Shown piece by piece: positions 8,872 to 21,700 of a DNA stretch of 64,000 nt (its first letter is position 1; each line of letters opens with the position of its first letter). A model generated the notes under the pieces. It saw only the letters and a program-made list of their open reading frames with translations. It was not told where the DNA came from and did not search any database. The stretch covers positions 27,419,249-27,483,248 of the forward strand of contig OZ038423.1 of the NCBI GenBank assembly GCA_964036155.1, read 5' to 3'. Origin of the DNA: Diploscapter coronatus (taxonomy: Eukaryota; Nematoda; Chromadorea; Rhabditida; Rhabditidae). The translations under genes and the position numbers were made by a program.

Positions 8872-11329
8872 TCATTTACGCTTTGTCGACATGTGGCAGC
8901 TCATTTTCTCCAAATATTCTGCAACTCGCTTCTTTGTTGGGGCCCTGTATGCGATTTCCTGTTCGAAAGACGTCATTTCCCTGTAGACGGCGTCTCTTCT
9001 TTCCGCATCTTTTTTCCGCAAAGGTCTAGTTGGCATGCCGTTCTGTAAATAAAATCGTTAACAAGTTCAGGAATGGGCAATTTTTCACCTCGACTCGGTT
9101 GAAGAGGAAGTCGTTTGTTGCTTCATCTTCCTCCATCAACTTCTCGATAAGCACGAAGTAAGACGGGTGCTGACAACGAACCGTGGCTGAAATGATGACA
9201 TTTTCTCCTGTAAGTTCTTTCAAGTTCTACCTGATAGAGATCGATGCCAGCTCTCTGCCATGTTAGTAGTCCGATTCACGTAAACCATCCACTTGTTGAG
9301 TTTCTTGAGCATTTTTGGCGACATCCACTGCTCCTTGTAGTAGTCGATGAATTTCTTGCAAGAACTGTATGCTGAGTGATTCCGCTTGACTGGCAGAGAG
9401 CTGAGTGCATCGACTTTGGGCACCAGAGTCAGGGGAAGGAAGGGCAGGGCTCTGAGCTGCTTGAGCCATCTGCAATTAATGAGTTTAATTGAAAATAACG
9501 AAGGAAAATTCACTTGTCGATGCTCTCGTCGTTGTTGTTTCCATCAATGTACTGACTGAGCCCTTTCCTCTGAACATTCCTTGCGAATGCCATTGAGTAA
9601 TGGAATAGGCAACCAACGACATGATCAGCATCGAACGTCTAAATATGTCAAAAATTATCAGTTTTAACTTTGGAAACGTACCTGTTCTGCTGCGTTGTGT
9701 GCTGCAGTCTCAAAATCCAAAACAATGTCAATCTCGTTCAGCTTCGCCCCACACTTCTGCAGCTCCAAGGATACGGTCTGAAAGATTTGAAAGTAAGTCT
9801 TTTTTATTTTGTTTGTGGTAACTGCGAAGACGAGAGGCTTGGCCTGCGCGTCTCCGCAGACACCATGCAGACCATAGAGTTGGGCCTTGCGACCCAACTC
9901 TTTGGGGTGGAACGAGTGGACGCCATCGCCGATCAGTGCGTTGAGTCCCGCTCTCACAGCCAGCTCAAGAGTTTCCTTTCTGAAGAAGATGTGCAGCGTG
10001 TCTGTCTTGAGCTGGAGGAAGAGGGTGCCATTGTCGAGCTTCTAAATTAAGAAAATTATCGAAAAATTAAGATCAAGAAATCTACTGTGTATTGGTCCGG
10101 GACGGCAACGAAGGTCACCTTCGACCCAGGGTGGCTGTTCAACGCACGGGAGATGGTGCGGCGCTGGCGACTGTACTCTCCTCGAGCAAAGGCCCTTTTC
10201 ACGGATACGGCACTGGTAGTTTCCTAAATCAGCTCAATTGCTTTTGAAAAACGATTAAATTGAAATGTACCGTAGTCCTGATCCTTGATCTCCTTGATCT
10301 GTCTCGTATAAACCTGCTTTGGGTTGAGGCCAACGAACTTCTTTGGGTCAGACTTGATCTCCCTGACCAACTGAATTGAAAATATCATAGATGAATGAAG
10401 CTTTTCAGCTCTTACCGCGTATCCGACTCTGTCTGCCACCTTGATAGCCGTCTTACGAGGCTGACAAACGTGCGGGAGAGACCGTGGATCTTTCTCGAAG
10501 TACCCACCGACAACCTTGGTTCTAAACCTACTCCGTTAGTTCTTTCGAAAATTTTCCAAAAAATATGCCTTGCAGACGTGTGTCCAGTTCGGCTCCCAGG
10601 AGTGATGGGGATAGCCTTGCACCCGGCACAGACATAGGTCAAGACGTCCTTGTACTTCGACTGGAAGGCGAATTCATAGACCGTGTCGGTGCCAGGGAGT
10701 CTAAATTGATAGATGGGGTGTTTACCGGACTTCGATGGAACCGGAATGGCTGGGAACACTGTCAGAGCTGGGACTGAAGGTGGAGGCGTACCGGGTGGCA
10801 GTGGGATCGAGGAGATGGAAAGAGGGGAGGATGGAGGAGAGGAAAAAGGAGAGGAATGAGGGGAAGAAGAGGTAGAAGAAGACGATGATGAGGAAAGACG
10901 AGAAAGAGATGAGAGAGAGGAAAGGGGAGATGTTGACAAATTCGGGTCCTGGTTGGAGCCCGAATTTGCCACAGAAGATGAAGGATGAGAGGTTGGCACA
11001 ACACCGTATTGGGAGTACGGTGCCGGACAAGAGAAGGAAACGGAAGGATGAGAGGGAGAAGTGAGATTATGATAATTTGGTTGAGAAAGATTATAAGGAG
11101 AGAGAGAATGGGAAGAGAGAAGAGAAAGAGAATAAGAGATTGGAAGAGTGAGAGAAGTAGAAGAGTTGGGAAGATAAGATTGGCCCTGATGAGGGCCGTT
11201 GGGATACATGAGATATGAAGGAGATGAACTGCCCTGAGGCAAGTAAGTAAGAGAATGACCGGGAGATGACATGAATAGTGAAGAGAGCTCGAAGGTTAGA
11301 TGAGAGTGAATCTTATCGCGGGTTAACAT
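8872..11329 (-). CDS. MULE transposase with FLYWCH-like zinc region
   Basis: Nine minus-strand exons: 11329-10569, 10521-10416, 10370-10271, 10223-10086, 10041-9682, 9638-9514, 9469-9231, 9186-9089, 9042-8872 (about 699 aa). Order: a Ser/Pro-rich low-complexity N-terminus (~200 aa); a zinc-type region with YVCAGCKAI and later LPHVC, as in FLYWCH/MULE-associated fingers; a MULE transposase core with ALIGDGVHSF, KAQLYGLHGVCGD, DIVLDFETAAHNA and DADHVVGCLFHYSMAF; and the typical end RTTNMAESWHRSL. GDGVH and DFE supply the expected catalytic aspartates. It should cut and paste the surrounding element by recognising its termini. The exon 1 donor looks like GC (AAG then GCATAT). The exon 3/4 junction is one base out of phase with the visible sites, so this copy may be slightly decayed or use a non-standard site. 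The stop is at 8872-8874. Confidence 0.85.
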
Positions 11330-12002
11330 TCAGTGCTTTATCTCAAACGAGATTTCAGATCACTTTCTCTTTGCTGTTTTATACTACTATATATACTATC
11401 TTTCTTCTTTCTCCCCTTTTCACACTCTCTCGCCTAATAGGCAATTATAGATGATTAGTTAATTAACTAGTGGTAGTGAGAAAGTAGAAGGATAAAAAGA
11501 TTAGCGATAAGGGGAAAGAATCACTAGATTTAGAGGGAAAGAGCTACAAAAATACAGTAGTTTCATAACCCATTTATTTATTAAAAGCTTACAAATTCAC
11601 AATATGATCTTTTATTAAAGTACTTATCGACATAGGAAACGTTAAAAGATAACGTACCATCAAATTGGAGAACAGTTTTATCAGTCTTCGTCCCTACTAA
11701 TTGTCCAAAATCACATAATGCACGAGTATATTAATGATAATTCAATTCACATAAATTCATAAAAATTCAAATTCTAAAAAATGATAAAAATCGCCGAGTC
11801 GTAATTATCGTAGCTAATATTCTAACGTCGCGACATTTCCTTTAAATTCATTATTATCTTTTCCTATAAGATCATCTTTCAATACATTGTGGTTATTTCA
11901 TGGCTATTTACTCGTTTTTGAACTCAAATGATCATTTTAGTCAGAACGATGCATGATTTCAATCATATTTTGACTTCTTGTCTGGCATGACGTTGTTTCA
12001 GG

Positions 12003-12382
12003 TTTTTTGTGCGCAATGACATACTTTTGTGCGCAATGACATACTTTTGTGCGCAATGACGCACTTTTGTGCGCAATGACGCACTTTTGTGCGCAATGAC
12101 ATACTTGATAATTTTTGTGCGCAATGACATACTTTTGTGCGCAATGACGCACTTTTGTGCGCAATGACATACTTGATAATTTTTGTGCGCAATGACATAC
12201 TTTTGTGCGCAATGACATACTTTTGTGCGCAATGACGCACTTTTGTGCGCAATGACATACTTTTGTGCGCAATGACGCACTTTTGTGCGCAATGACATAC
12301 TTGATAATTTTTGTGCGCAATGACATACTTGAAAAGTGGTCATTGCGCACAAATATTTTTTGTGCGCAATGGCATACACCCG
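12003..12382 (-). repeat. Right terminal array of the MULE
   Basis: About fifteen copies of TGTGCGCAATGACATACTTT or its GCAC variant, the reverse complement of the left-array unit, with 20-base period and occasional GATAATT insertions that shift the period. The outer end (12341-12371) carries one opposed copy forming a 13-bp stem, as at the left end. Long frames through this array (e.g. repeated MSLRTK/VIAHK peptides) are artefacts of the repeat. Confidence 0.9.
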
Positions 12383-14953
12383 AAATTTTCTGCTTGTTGA
12401 TAATCGTTGTGACTGTCTAGTTGTAAATTTTAGTTGAATATGTTTGACTCGGTGGAATTTGTTGACACAAGTTTCAACCTTTAGTTATAGATTGTACCGC
12501 TTAATGAGTTCTAGTATTTTTCAATAGATCGTTTTTTTTTATTTTATGAAGAAAAGATAGAAATTTCGAAGAAACTTTATCAGAAGTGTCTAGTAAGTTT
12601 CAGATTTTGTTTATAAAGTTCTACAAGTTTCAAATTTTATTCGCTCTGTCGTTATGAAAACTATAAAATCTCACATTTGACTATCCCATGTGATCAAAAC
12701 CCACCCACATTTTTCCTTGCCGAAGTGTTATATTTGATGAAATACTTGAAATGTGCCTTTCGCGAAATCCCCTTCCGATTATCGCCTATTATGGGCTGTT
12801 TATCGAGCAATCGAAAGTGTTAAAATTCGATGATCGGGGGAATTTTAGCTCAAAAGCGAAATCGAGATTTGGTCTCGATAAATTTGTCTTTCCTTCAAGA
12901 GACGGGAGATTTTGGATCCTCTCCAAATTAGTTTGATCGAAAGCCCAGTTCCGATCCGGTTCATGAGTCGATTTTTGTTCCATTTTAGGAAACCTTGATT
13001 TTTTCCAAAATAGGCATTTCAAACAGTTCCTAAAGACCCGGCTAGACGATTTTTAATTTATTACCGATGACGATTTTGTTCATGATAGCCATTAAGATTA
13101 GACGAATTTTTACGATTGGAGGCAAATCTTTAATGATTCGAATAGGTTTCAAAAGATTTGAGGTATGACCGGAAACATTTGATTTGATTTGTAGTAAGGT
13201 AGGGTGTAAATCATTTTAAAAATCGAACCAAAATTTTCAAGTTAAAGTTGTCTGAAGAAATTTTTGCAAAAATGTTCTTGAAAAGCCAGAGTAAATAATT
13301 ACGAGATTATTTTGCAAGGTTTTCTCCCAAGAAAACGAGTTCGACTTTGTCTAAATCTTCAAGGCTTTGATCAACATCTAGACTTTTTCTGTTTTATTTG
13401 AAAAGAAAGTGATTTAGTGATAGAGTATCCGGAACAGTTTTTCTTGCTTATTTGTATCCCGTGGGAAGCTAACCATTTGGCAAAAGTCATACAAAACCAA
13501 CTTACCTATCGATTTTTGGAAATCTTTTGGAATTTTTTGAAAGTTTGACCGATCTTCAAATTTTTAAATGACATTAAAACTCCTCAAAAGCCTTGAGAAT
13601 ATTATTTCCTTTAAAATGCTATAAATTTTCATTCATCCATAAACTTTCCGAAATCCTTGTCATTTTTATCACTGATACCCCTATCAAATCTGGTTTTTAA
13701 TCTTCAAACACCCTGAGACTTGAAAAGCGTAAAATTTTTTACCCAGAAAAATAACACCTTTCTTTGTGAATTTATGATTTATGGCCTTTCACTAGCGTTT
13801 TTATCCACTACGTCTAATCCGGCATGTAATGAGGGATAGAATTATAATGTCTTATCTAAATGATTATTGCTGACTTGACAGACACTAGTCGTTTTGTGTC
13901 ATAGATAACACCTTTTTATAGGTTAGCGCTACTATTAGTTGCAATCTCGTAAGTCTCATGGTAAGCAGAGATAAAAACTGATATATCACACACTGATAAG
14001 ATCTGGACTTTTACTAAATTTTCTGAACTCATATTTTAGTTAGGCCAGAAAACTATTAATTTTTGAGTATATTTACTAAGACCTAAAAATTGTACTAATT
14101 TCGCATTTCTAAAATTGAATGAAGAATCGATTTATTGGAATAGTTTACTTTACTTTATATCATTCGAATTACCCTGATTCTTTTCGACAGTAAAATCGTG
14201 AAATCATTAAACTCTCCCGAGGTAGAACCAGACTTTTCTCACTGGTGAAAACTAATATTTTCAAACGGTCGCTCCCGACTTTTTCTGAATAGTTTTCTTG
14301 TTTCCGAAAAATTTCGGTTTGGAAGAACAACGACAACGCTTTTTGTTAAAACAATGACATCGATGAGTAATTTTATGGATTTTTGGGGAAAGTTTGAAAA
14401 TTGTATTTCATTTTGAATTTTTACCTGCATTTTGTTATTCTACTAAAAATATTCGGCATCGTTTTTAGGCATTTTCTAAAAATGTATTATCAAATTTGTG
14501 AAAGTCTTTGCCCATATGACGCTCTTACTAAATCATCTAAATAATATCGTTGGCTTATATTTTCTTAAAGCTTATTAATTTTCTCTACGAGCAGATAAAA
14601 ATCAATTGTATCCTCGAAAAATTTGCAGACCTGTTCAAAACCATTCACCTTGTAACTCATTTGAACGCTATTCAGTTGTCAGTTTTCCCATTTGTTCTCT
14701 TTCTCTGCCTACAGGGTTTATTTACTTTTTTATCCGTCTTTTATCTTCAATTTCTGCTTCTCCTGTCCTCTTCAACTTGCGTTATTTCTACTCTTTCTCG
14801 GCTTCTTTTCTCTCTCCTCACTTCGAATTATCCCTCATTTCGTCTCTCCAAATACCTCAAATCTCTCGATATTTTGCCGCCGCGATTTCAATCATTTCCG
14901 CTATCAAAAGATTCGAGATTTTTGAAAACCCTTGAAATTTTAAGATTGTTTTT
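12383..14953. other. Intergenic, nothing recognised
   Basis: AT-rich sequence between the right end of the MULE and the candidate minus-strand exons. No family motif, RNA gene or long repeat is visible. It includes a CT-rich stretch at 14690-14850 and one AATAGGTTTCAAAAG motif at 13141-13155 (see findings). Confidence 0.4.
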
Positions 14954-15511
14954 TTAGTTCCTGCAAAATTTTCTGAAAGCCTGCAAATTTCTGCTTTCGA
15001 ATTTTTGTCGGCCACTCGACTGATAAGATTATAGTTCTTGGAGATTACTCTTTCGCAACGAGTATTTACTTACCTTGAGAACCCATGATGTTCTCGACTT
15101 GTTTATCTTGTGGAGATGTTCCTGATCTGCTGATAAAACAAAATCCTGGATTCGACCGGATATCTCGTCATTTATTCTGATTTCTTGGCTCTTTCTAATA
15201 AATCGAAAGTTCAGAAATTTTGACTATTCTAGAAAAACGATTTTTATTCAAACTTTATCAAAATTATTTTTAAAAAATGAAGTATTCCCCTATTTTTACA
15301 CCCCTTTGCATTTTTACAATAAAAGATGTATGAAATCTCCTTTAGATAAAGATTTTATGTATCCAGATTTCATATATCCATAATTAATTGAATTTTCCAT
15401 AAAGTGGAATCGCCACCTTTGGCAAAGTTAATCCTATCAAAAGTCTGGCTATATTTCTCCCAATCGGAATCGGAGACAGATTCTTCCTTCCGCCAATAAG
15501 AAATCGGCTTC
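14954..15511 (-). CDS. Candidate unknown gene, three 3' exons
   Basis: Three minus-strand exons have good sites and compatible phase: 15511-15417 (KPISYWRKEESVSDSDWEKY.. then SQTFDRINFAK), 15126-15074 (DQEHLHKINKSRTSWVLK) and 15019-14954 (SSGRQKFESRN.. then RNLQAFRKFCRN, TAA). The middle exon is followed by a consensus AAG/GTAAGT donor and preceded by CAGCAG. The peptide is charged and hydrophilic; I do not recognise it. No convincing first exon is visible between 15512 and the start of the plus-strand RIPOR gene at 15732, so the gene may be short, use a small leader exon, or be decaying. Chance concordance of short exons cannot be excluded. Confidence 0.35.
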
Positions 15512-15731
15512 CTAATTGCATCACTTTATTATCTAATTTTTTAGGGGTATCATTGATTTTTTTCCGATGAGAACATTTGAGAAACTCCGAATAACTTGAA
15601 TTTTATTCGGTTTTCTTTGAAGAATTTCTGAAACATCTATTTTTCATAGATTTCCTACTCAATCAGATTATTTTTCAGAAGTTATGAAATAATCGTCAAT
15701 TTTTTGAAACTTACAGCAAATCGATTTTGAG

Positions 15732-18700
15732 ATGCCTTGGAAGCCGATTTTTCTGGTGCCCCCGAATGGTGGTCGACCGATGGGCCCAATTTTTCTACCC
15801 CCACCCCCGACGGCTGCCTTTCCTTATCAGGTGGGAAATTAGTTTCTAATTAAAGTTATTTTTCATGTTTTCTTTGTAATTTTCGAAAATGCATCGAAAT
15901 TTTATTCTCAGCTTCCTTTCGCGCCAGGGTCCGAGCCAAACGGCTACCTGAGTCTGAAAGCCGTTCCTGTGCCGAGGTCGGTAATTTTTGAATTAAAAGT
16001 CTAATTTTCGAATTTATGAACGTTATATTATCCGGTTATCGACTTTTAAAAGCGACTTATTTGTAAGATGGCGATTTTTTGAAAGCTTATTTTTTGTTTT
16101 TAAGATACATCTGTATCTCGGACACTAAAATTACGTTAGAAAATCTGGGTATTTTTTTTTTTTGGATACTTTGTGAAACTTATTTTTTTTAAGTATTAGG
16201 AAAAAAGTAAAAAATGAAACTTACTTAGCTACCCCCCAATTCATCCTATTTTCACGCTGCCACGACGTCACAAGTTGCCTCGCGAGAAAGTCGATGAACG
16301 AAAAATCGAGAAAAACTCTGTTCACAAGAGGGAAGCCGTCCTAAAAAGGTGCGTTTTTTTTAATTATTTTTAGAAAAAAAGGTTAAAATTCACTAACCTA
16401 CTCTCTGAAACTTGGATTTGTAAGAGAAGAATTTGATCAAATTTTCGCAATTTTTAATATATGTTAGCAGCTTGGATCTCAATTTCTGTAATCCTCCAAA
16501 ATGAACTTTAAACTTTCTAAAAATCCATCCTTTATCTTTGGCCGATAGCTCACGGGGTCCGAATTGAAACAAATAGCAAATTTCCGTAGGGAAAATTTGC
16601 GCCAGACGGCAACTTTGAGAGGATTCTTGAGTGCTTTGATAAACACGAGGAACTTTGCCCTGAGGGGGAAAATCCGAGCAAATCTTGTCTTTTGTTAATT
16701 TGCGTACACACGAGATTTGACGCGCAATTTTTGTAAACATAGAATTACTTGTAGTTTAGTAAAAATAGGTGGATTGATAAATTTTAAATAGTATTGAAAT
16801 TTGGGAATAATGTCTACTCAATAATTTTTGGCTTGTTTTGGATATTATTGGTAAGATCGAGAAAATTTGGAATTTTAGCTTTGAAAATTGATTTGAATAT
16901 GTTCAGGAAAACTCGAAATGCGTTTTGAATTCAAAATTTCCGATTTTTCACAACATCAACATAATTTCGAAAAAGGCTTTAAAATCCGGAAATCAAATGA
17001 CAATGATTAGTTTCTTCCACATTATTATGCAATGATACGGTCTTTTTTTTCGATGTTTGTTCATACCGATCTTATCAATATTTTTCTCGAGAACCCCTTG
17101 CATAATGAGCTGATATTTATTTGCTAGGTACAGGTTAGAGAAATAGCATTGAATTTTATGAGAGGTGAAAAGAAAATGCGAGTTAGAGGAAAAGAAAATT
17201 CGAGAGACGAAAAGATCGGAAACATGCAATTATCACTCAAATGTGAGAGAAATAGTCCGGATTTTGGAGGGAGGAAAAGATAGAAAGAAATTAGAGTGAG
17301 GTAAATTATGAGAGAGAAGTGGGAGAGAAACTAAAAGAAAAGATAGATAAAAAGAAAGATAGATAGAAAGAAAGAAAGCGAGGAAAATTATGAGAAAGAA
17401 AAGAATCAGACAATAGAGGATAGCTCTAGCGGCTAACCCATACAATACACATGCGCATAGGTAGAGAGAGAGAGCGCGCGCGCTTTCATTTTGATGCGTT
17501 GATGATGAGTTCTTCGTGAAAACATAGTGGTTGTGAGTGAGTTTTTAATTAACTAGGTTTTTTTTATTTCATTCTCCGATTTAATCAAAACCGAATAGTT
17601 TTGAATCCTAGGTATTTTAGAGAAATAATAGTGAAACCTATCCGATCCATTTTTACTCTTTGTCTTTTTCGGATAAAGCCATTTCCGAATTGAAAATCGG
17701 TTTCGCGTCAAGCTACCATGTTTGCACAAAATTTCAACGATTTCTTTCTCTCTCTCCCCAGCCGTCTGGCTCTATCTCTCTAGCTTCTCTGCACCTTCTC
17801 ATATCCGAATACTCTCTCGCCCTAGCACATTATTTCACCGTAAAAAGGCTGTCAAAAAGCCTTTATTCTCATCTTCATTTTCCCCCCTAATCCGTAAAAA
17901 TCGATTTCGAAAATTTTACGATTCGGCAAAAAACGCGATTTTATTCTTATCCATGAAATCCAGATTTCGACCATTATATTTTGGCTAAAAATTTGAATAT
18001 TCAACTATGATAAATCGACGATTTTCTGTGAAGCCCTACAGGTATTTTGAAAAACCTTGATTTGAAAATTCGATCCGGAACATAGAACTTTTCCCCGATT
18101 ACTTTTCAATAGATAGTCTAGATCGAATTTTTAGAGTTGCTAAAAATGCACTGTAAATTTACACTAACAAATTCACTATGTAGTTTAGTCATTGCACTAC
18201 TTTTTAGTGAAATGCAGAAATTCAAGACGCCTTTTCATCCATGCTTCAGAAATCGGGATAATTGGAGTAATTTCCCTTACAAAATAATGTTATCGTAGAA
18301 ATTCCATTTTTTCTCTATTTCTCTTTAAAAATAATATTTCTTCTTGCGCAAGCTTTTTCAATTACAAACACAGGCAAGCTTCACGAATTATTTTCATTTT
18401 TTACGAAAAGATCGAGATTTTGGCGGGAATTACTGAGATGCAAAAACTCGTTCAAGAGGATGGCAATTATTTCGGATCGGAGAATTTCGGAAATACGGCA
18501 AAATAATAACATAATTTTGGCTTTCCAAGAAATTTCGAGATTGTCGAAAAGCCCGATTTTTTACCCCTAAAATTTTTCGAAATTTACAAAGTAATGAAAA
18601 CATTTTATGAGTTTCCCAAAAATTCTGGAATTTGGCAAAACTGAACCTTTTAAGAGCTCCTATAAAAGTAATGGATAGGTTTCGGCAAAGGCTAGCCGAT

Positions 18701-21700
18701 AATGGCTAATAAAATTTGGCTAGTGTCAGTTTGTGAATCGTTTTTCTTCCTTTCCGTTTATAATTTTTCTTTTTCCACCTTTTCTTCATACTATTTCCCC
18801 ATATCTTTTTCTTTCCTTTTCTTTTTCCTCTCATTTTCCGTTCTATTTCCCAAATCTCATGGCCTTGCGGAAAAATGACCATCAAGCGGCGTTCTGTCAT
18901 CAATTTTTCTTAGATTTGTTGATGAAGAAAAAATTCTTCCGACGGTTTTTTGTTTCGGTTTTTTCTTGATGAGTTTCCTTCGGGAAATCGCCTTCACAAG
19001 CATATCCTTTATTTGTGATTTATCGGGCGGATTTGGACTTTTTTCGATTTTGGCTCTGCTCTTTAAATTTTAGGATTTCATATATCCTTTTTTCTAAATA
19101 AGAAAAATCCTTATCTTATTTTTCTAGACTTTTTACTAGTGAAAGATCTAGATTTTTCCGAAATAGCCTTTCCGGAAGGTAGGTTTTTGAAACATTAACG
19201 AAAATCGCCTATGGCGCCAAAATTACGCGCAAAAATGGCGTTAGATCTGCCAATAAGGCTGGATTTTTTCTTTTACGATTAGAAGCGTGAAATGCCATTA
19301 GGTGAGATAAAAATCACTGAACTTGGGAAACCGGCTGAAATATGAAAAATCGTCAAACAGCGCTTATTTGGAATCTATTCATTAATTAACGGGATTTATG
19401 GACGTTTGCCAATTTTTCGGGGGACCTGATTTTTTTCAAAATGATCAACCTGAAAAATTTTCTAAAAATGAAACTTCCCAGATATAATAGTGCTTTGAAA
19501 ATTCTAAAAAGTATAAAAATTGTATCTCAGCCGTTTTTCGAAGGCTATGTTTCGTCATGGGATAAGAGTTCCATTTTCGGACCTTGAAAAATAACCTCGA
19601 CCTATGGATTTACCTTTACCCATCCTTTATTTTACCCAATCCCCCAACCAATTGCGCTGACCCGTTATTCAAGCGTGCAAAGGTCGGATGGGGGTGATAT
19701 TATCTTTTTTGCTGAATGAAAGAATGTCAGGTTTTTGAGGGATGATTTGTAACATTTTGAAAGAGAATGTATGTTTCAAAAAGTTATTTATAAAACATGG
19801 AAAATTCAACCTTAATGGTCGAAATTTTTTCTGAGTATCTATAATTAAAATAAGGTTGTATAAAGTTTACAAATGCTACAAAGTCGAATAGATTTTTACA
19901 ATGGTTAATCTTTGTAAAAATGAAAATCATTTCGATCTATTCTTGATATTCTTCGTAGAAATCTGTATTCATTTTGAGCTATGCCTCAAAATTGCAATTT
20001 TCAAAATTCAAGCTTCGCCCGTTCTAAAACTTGCCCGGTATGCATAAAGTTCGAAAGGTTATGTTTGCAAAAATTTGTCTCAAGCAAGAATACGATGACT
20101 CTTTGTTTTGAGGGTCCCATTGACACTTTGTAGAAAGAGCCATCCTAGTTGACCCCAGAAGCAAACATCTTATCTTTCTTTTTCTCTTGTTTTCTAAAAT
20201 TGGAGTACTACTTCTCCTTGTCTGCATCTTTTCTCTATGCTATTCTCTTTCTGCTTCTTTTGATCTCTAAAAATTTAACGATATTTCTTTACAGCCTACT
20301 TTTCAAACAAATACAAAACAAATCAAAACATAAAAATGAGCGAGCATAAAGCGTATGCATATTTGTATATGACGGTTTTTGATGACCATTTTAGTTCTTG
20401 GCTCTTTAGATTACTTTTTTCGGTACTTCTTCATAAAAATATTCGAATTTTTGGCACTTTTCTTCTCTCCAAGATCAATCACTATTTTACTATCATTCTC
20501 TCATTCGCTAATTTCCTGCTTCTTTCGTCTCTTTCAAAAATTTCTCTGCACCTTTTCCACACTCTATTTTCGCCGCACTATTTCTCGCCATCCTTGAGTT
20601 GAGCGAGAGCCGTCATGTCGTTTCCATTATTGTCACAATCGCCCGTACCATTCTTCTATTTCTTTTATTGTATTTGGAAAGGACGATGATGCGGCGTTAG
20701 TTTACATGCCATAGGCACATTCATTTCTGCTTCTTTTTGTCTCTAATTTCCCTTGCTACTTCTCTTTTCTCTATCTTTTCTTTTCTATTTTTCGAAAACT
20801 ATTTCTTCCTTTCTCCATCTTTCCTCCTACTTCTCTAAAGCTATTTTAATTTTACTCACAAAGAAAAATATTCTGCATCTTTTTCTGCTCCCACTTTCTA
20901 GCACTAGATTATTTCTTTACTATCCTTCAGAAAAAATTTCTCTTTTCGTGAATTTTTCAATATTATCTTAGCCATTTTATAACGGTAATAATTTCTACAA
21001 AGGGGGTTACAATAGACGACAATTTTGCTGCGAATTTTCAATATAAAAGTCGGAAAATGCTAGTTTTATTTTACAAAAAGACCCGTCTGTAACGCAACAT
21101 ACGCTATAAAATGCGAGTTTTTGTCGATGATTAATTGCTTTAGCGTACATAACGCATAATTTAATATATCGAGCGATCTAACGAGATATATCGAATAGGG
21201 TCTATTCACTAGATCCCAGAAAATTGCATACCACGAAGGTTTTATGCAGGTAATTTATCGAATAACCTTTTTTACTTGATTCACAAGTGAAGTACGCTTC
21301 AGAAACTTTATAAATTTATTCCACCTTTATCTTCCTCGCTAAGACTATCTTTAAATAATGCAGGAACTCAAATTTTCGTTGTTTTTTTTTATCTATGTTG
21401 GTGTTTCAAAAAATGTTTAAATATCCTGACATTTTTATCCGATTTGCTAAAATTATCTTCAACCAATTTATTATACACCAAAAACTATTTTCATATCTTT
21501 CCACTTCACTATTTATGTATGCTTCAAAAACTAGATTTCTATCAACTCCTAAATTTACTATCCAGAAAGTATTATTTCTAAAAAGTACATATTTGAGAAG
21601 CTTTTAAATCACTACTAACATTTTTAATTAGAAATAAACAAAGAATAAAATCTGATTTTTCAGTTCCGGAAATCACGTATCGACGGGCGTAGCAAGACCC

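Larger units (their letters stand above)
8043..12382 (-). mobile_element. Mutator-like (MULE) DNA transposon with tandem-array termini
   Basis: A minus-strand MULE transposase gene (8872-11329) is enclosed by two arrays of the same ~20-bp repeat (core ATTGCGCAC) in opposite orientation, at 8051-8245 and 12003-12372. The outermost bases are GGGGAACGGTCATTGCGC on the left and, read inward, CGGGTGTATGCCATTGCGC on the right. Each outer end also carries an inverted repeat unit forming a hairpin. The element is flanked by AAATTTT at 8036-8042 and again at 12383-12389, a candidate 7-base target duplication. MULEs usually make 8-11 base duplications, so this length needs an empty-site comparison. Inverted arrays around a transposase of the matching class make an intact or recently active element the simplest reading. 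Confidence 0.75.

Noticed and set aside
9670..10050. 126-codon plus-strand frame opposite the transposase
   Set aside because: It is antisense to the well-supported MULE core exon and mirrors its codon pattern.
11937..12379. Overlapping 86-138 codon frames with repeated MSLRTK and VIAHK peptides
   Set aside because: They arise from reading the 20-base terminal repeat of the MULE in several frames; the period is not a multiple of three, so every frame repeats the same peptides.
16393..16740. 115-codon minus-strand frame in RIPOR intron 3
   Set aside because: No family motif, no convincing splice partners, and composition like the surrounding intron.
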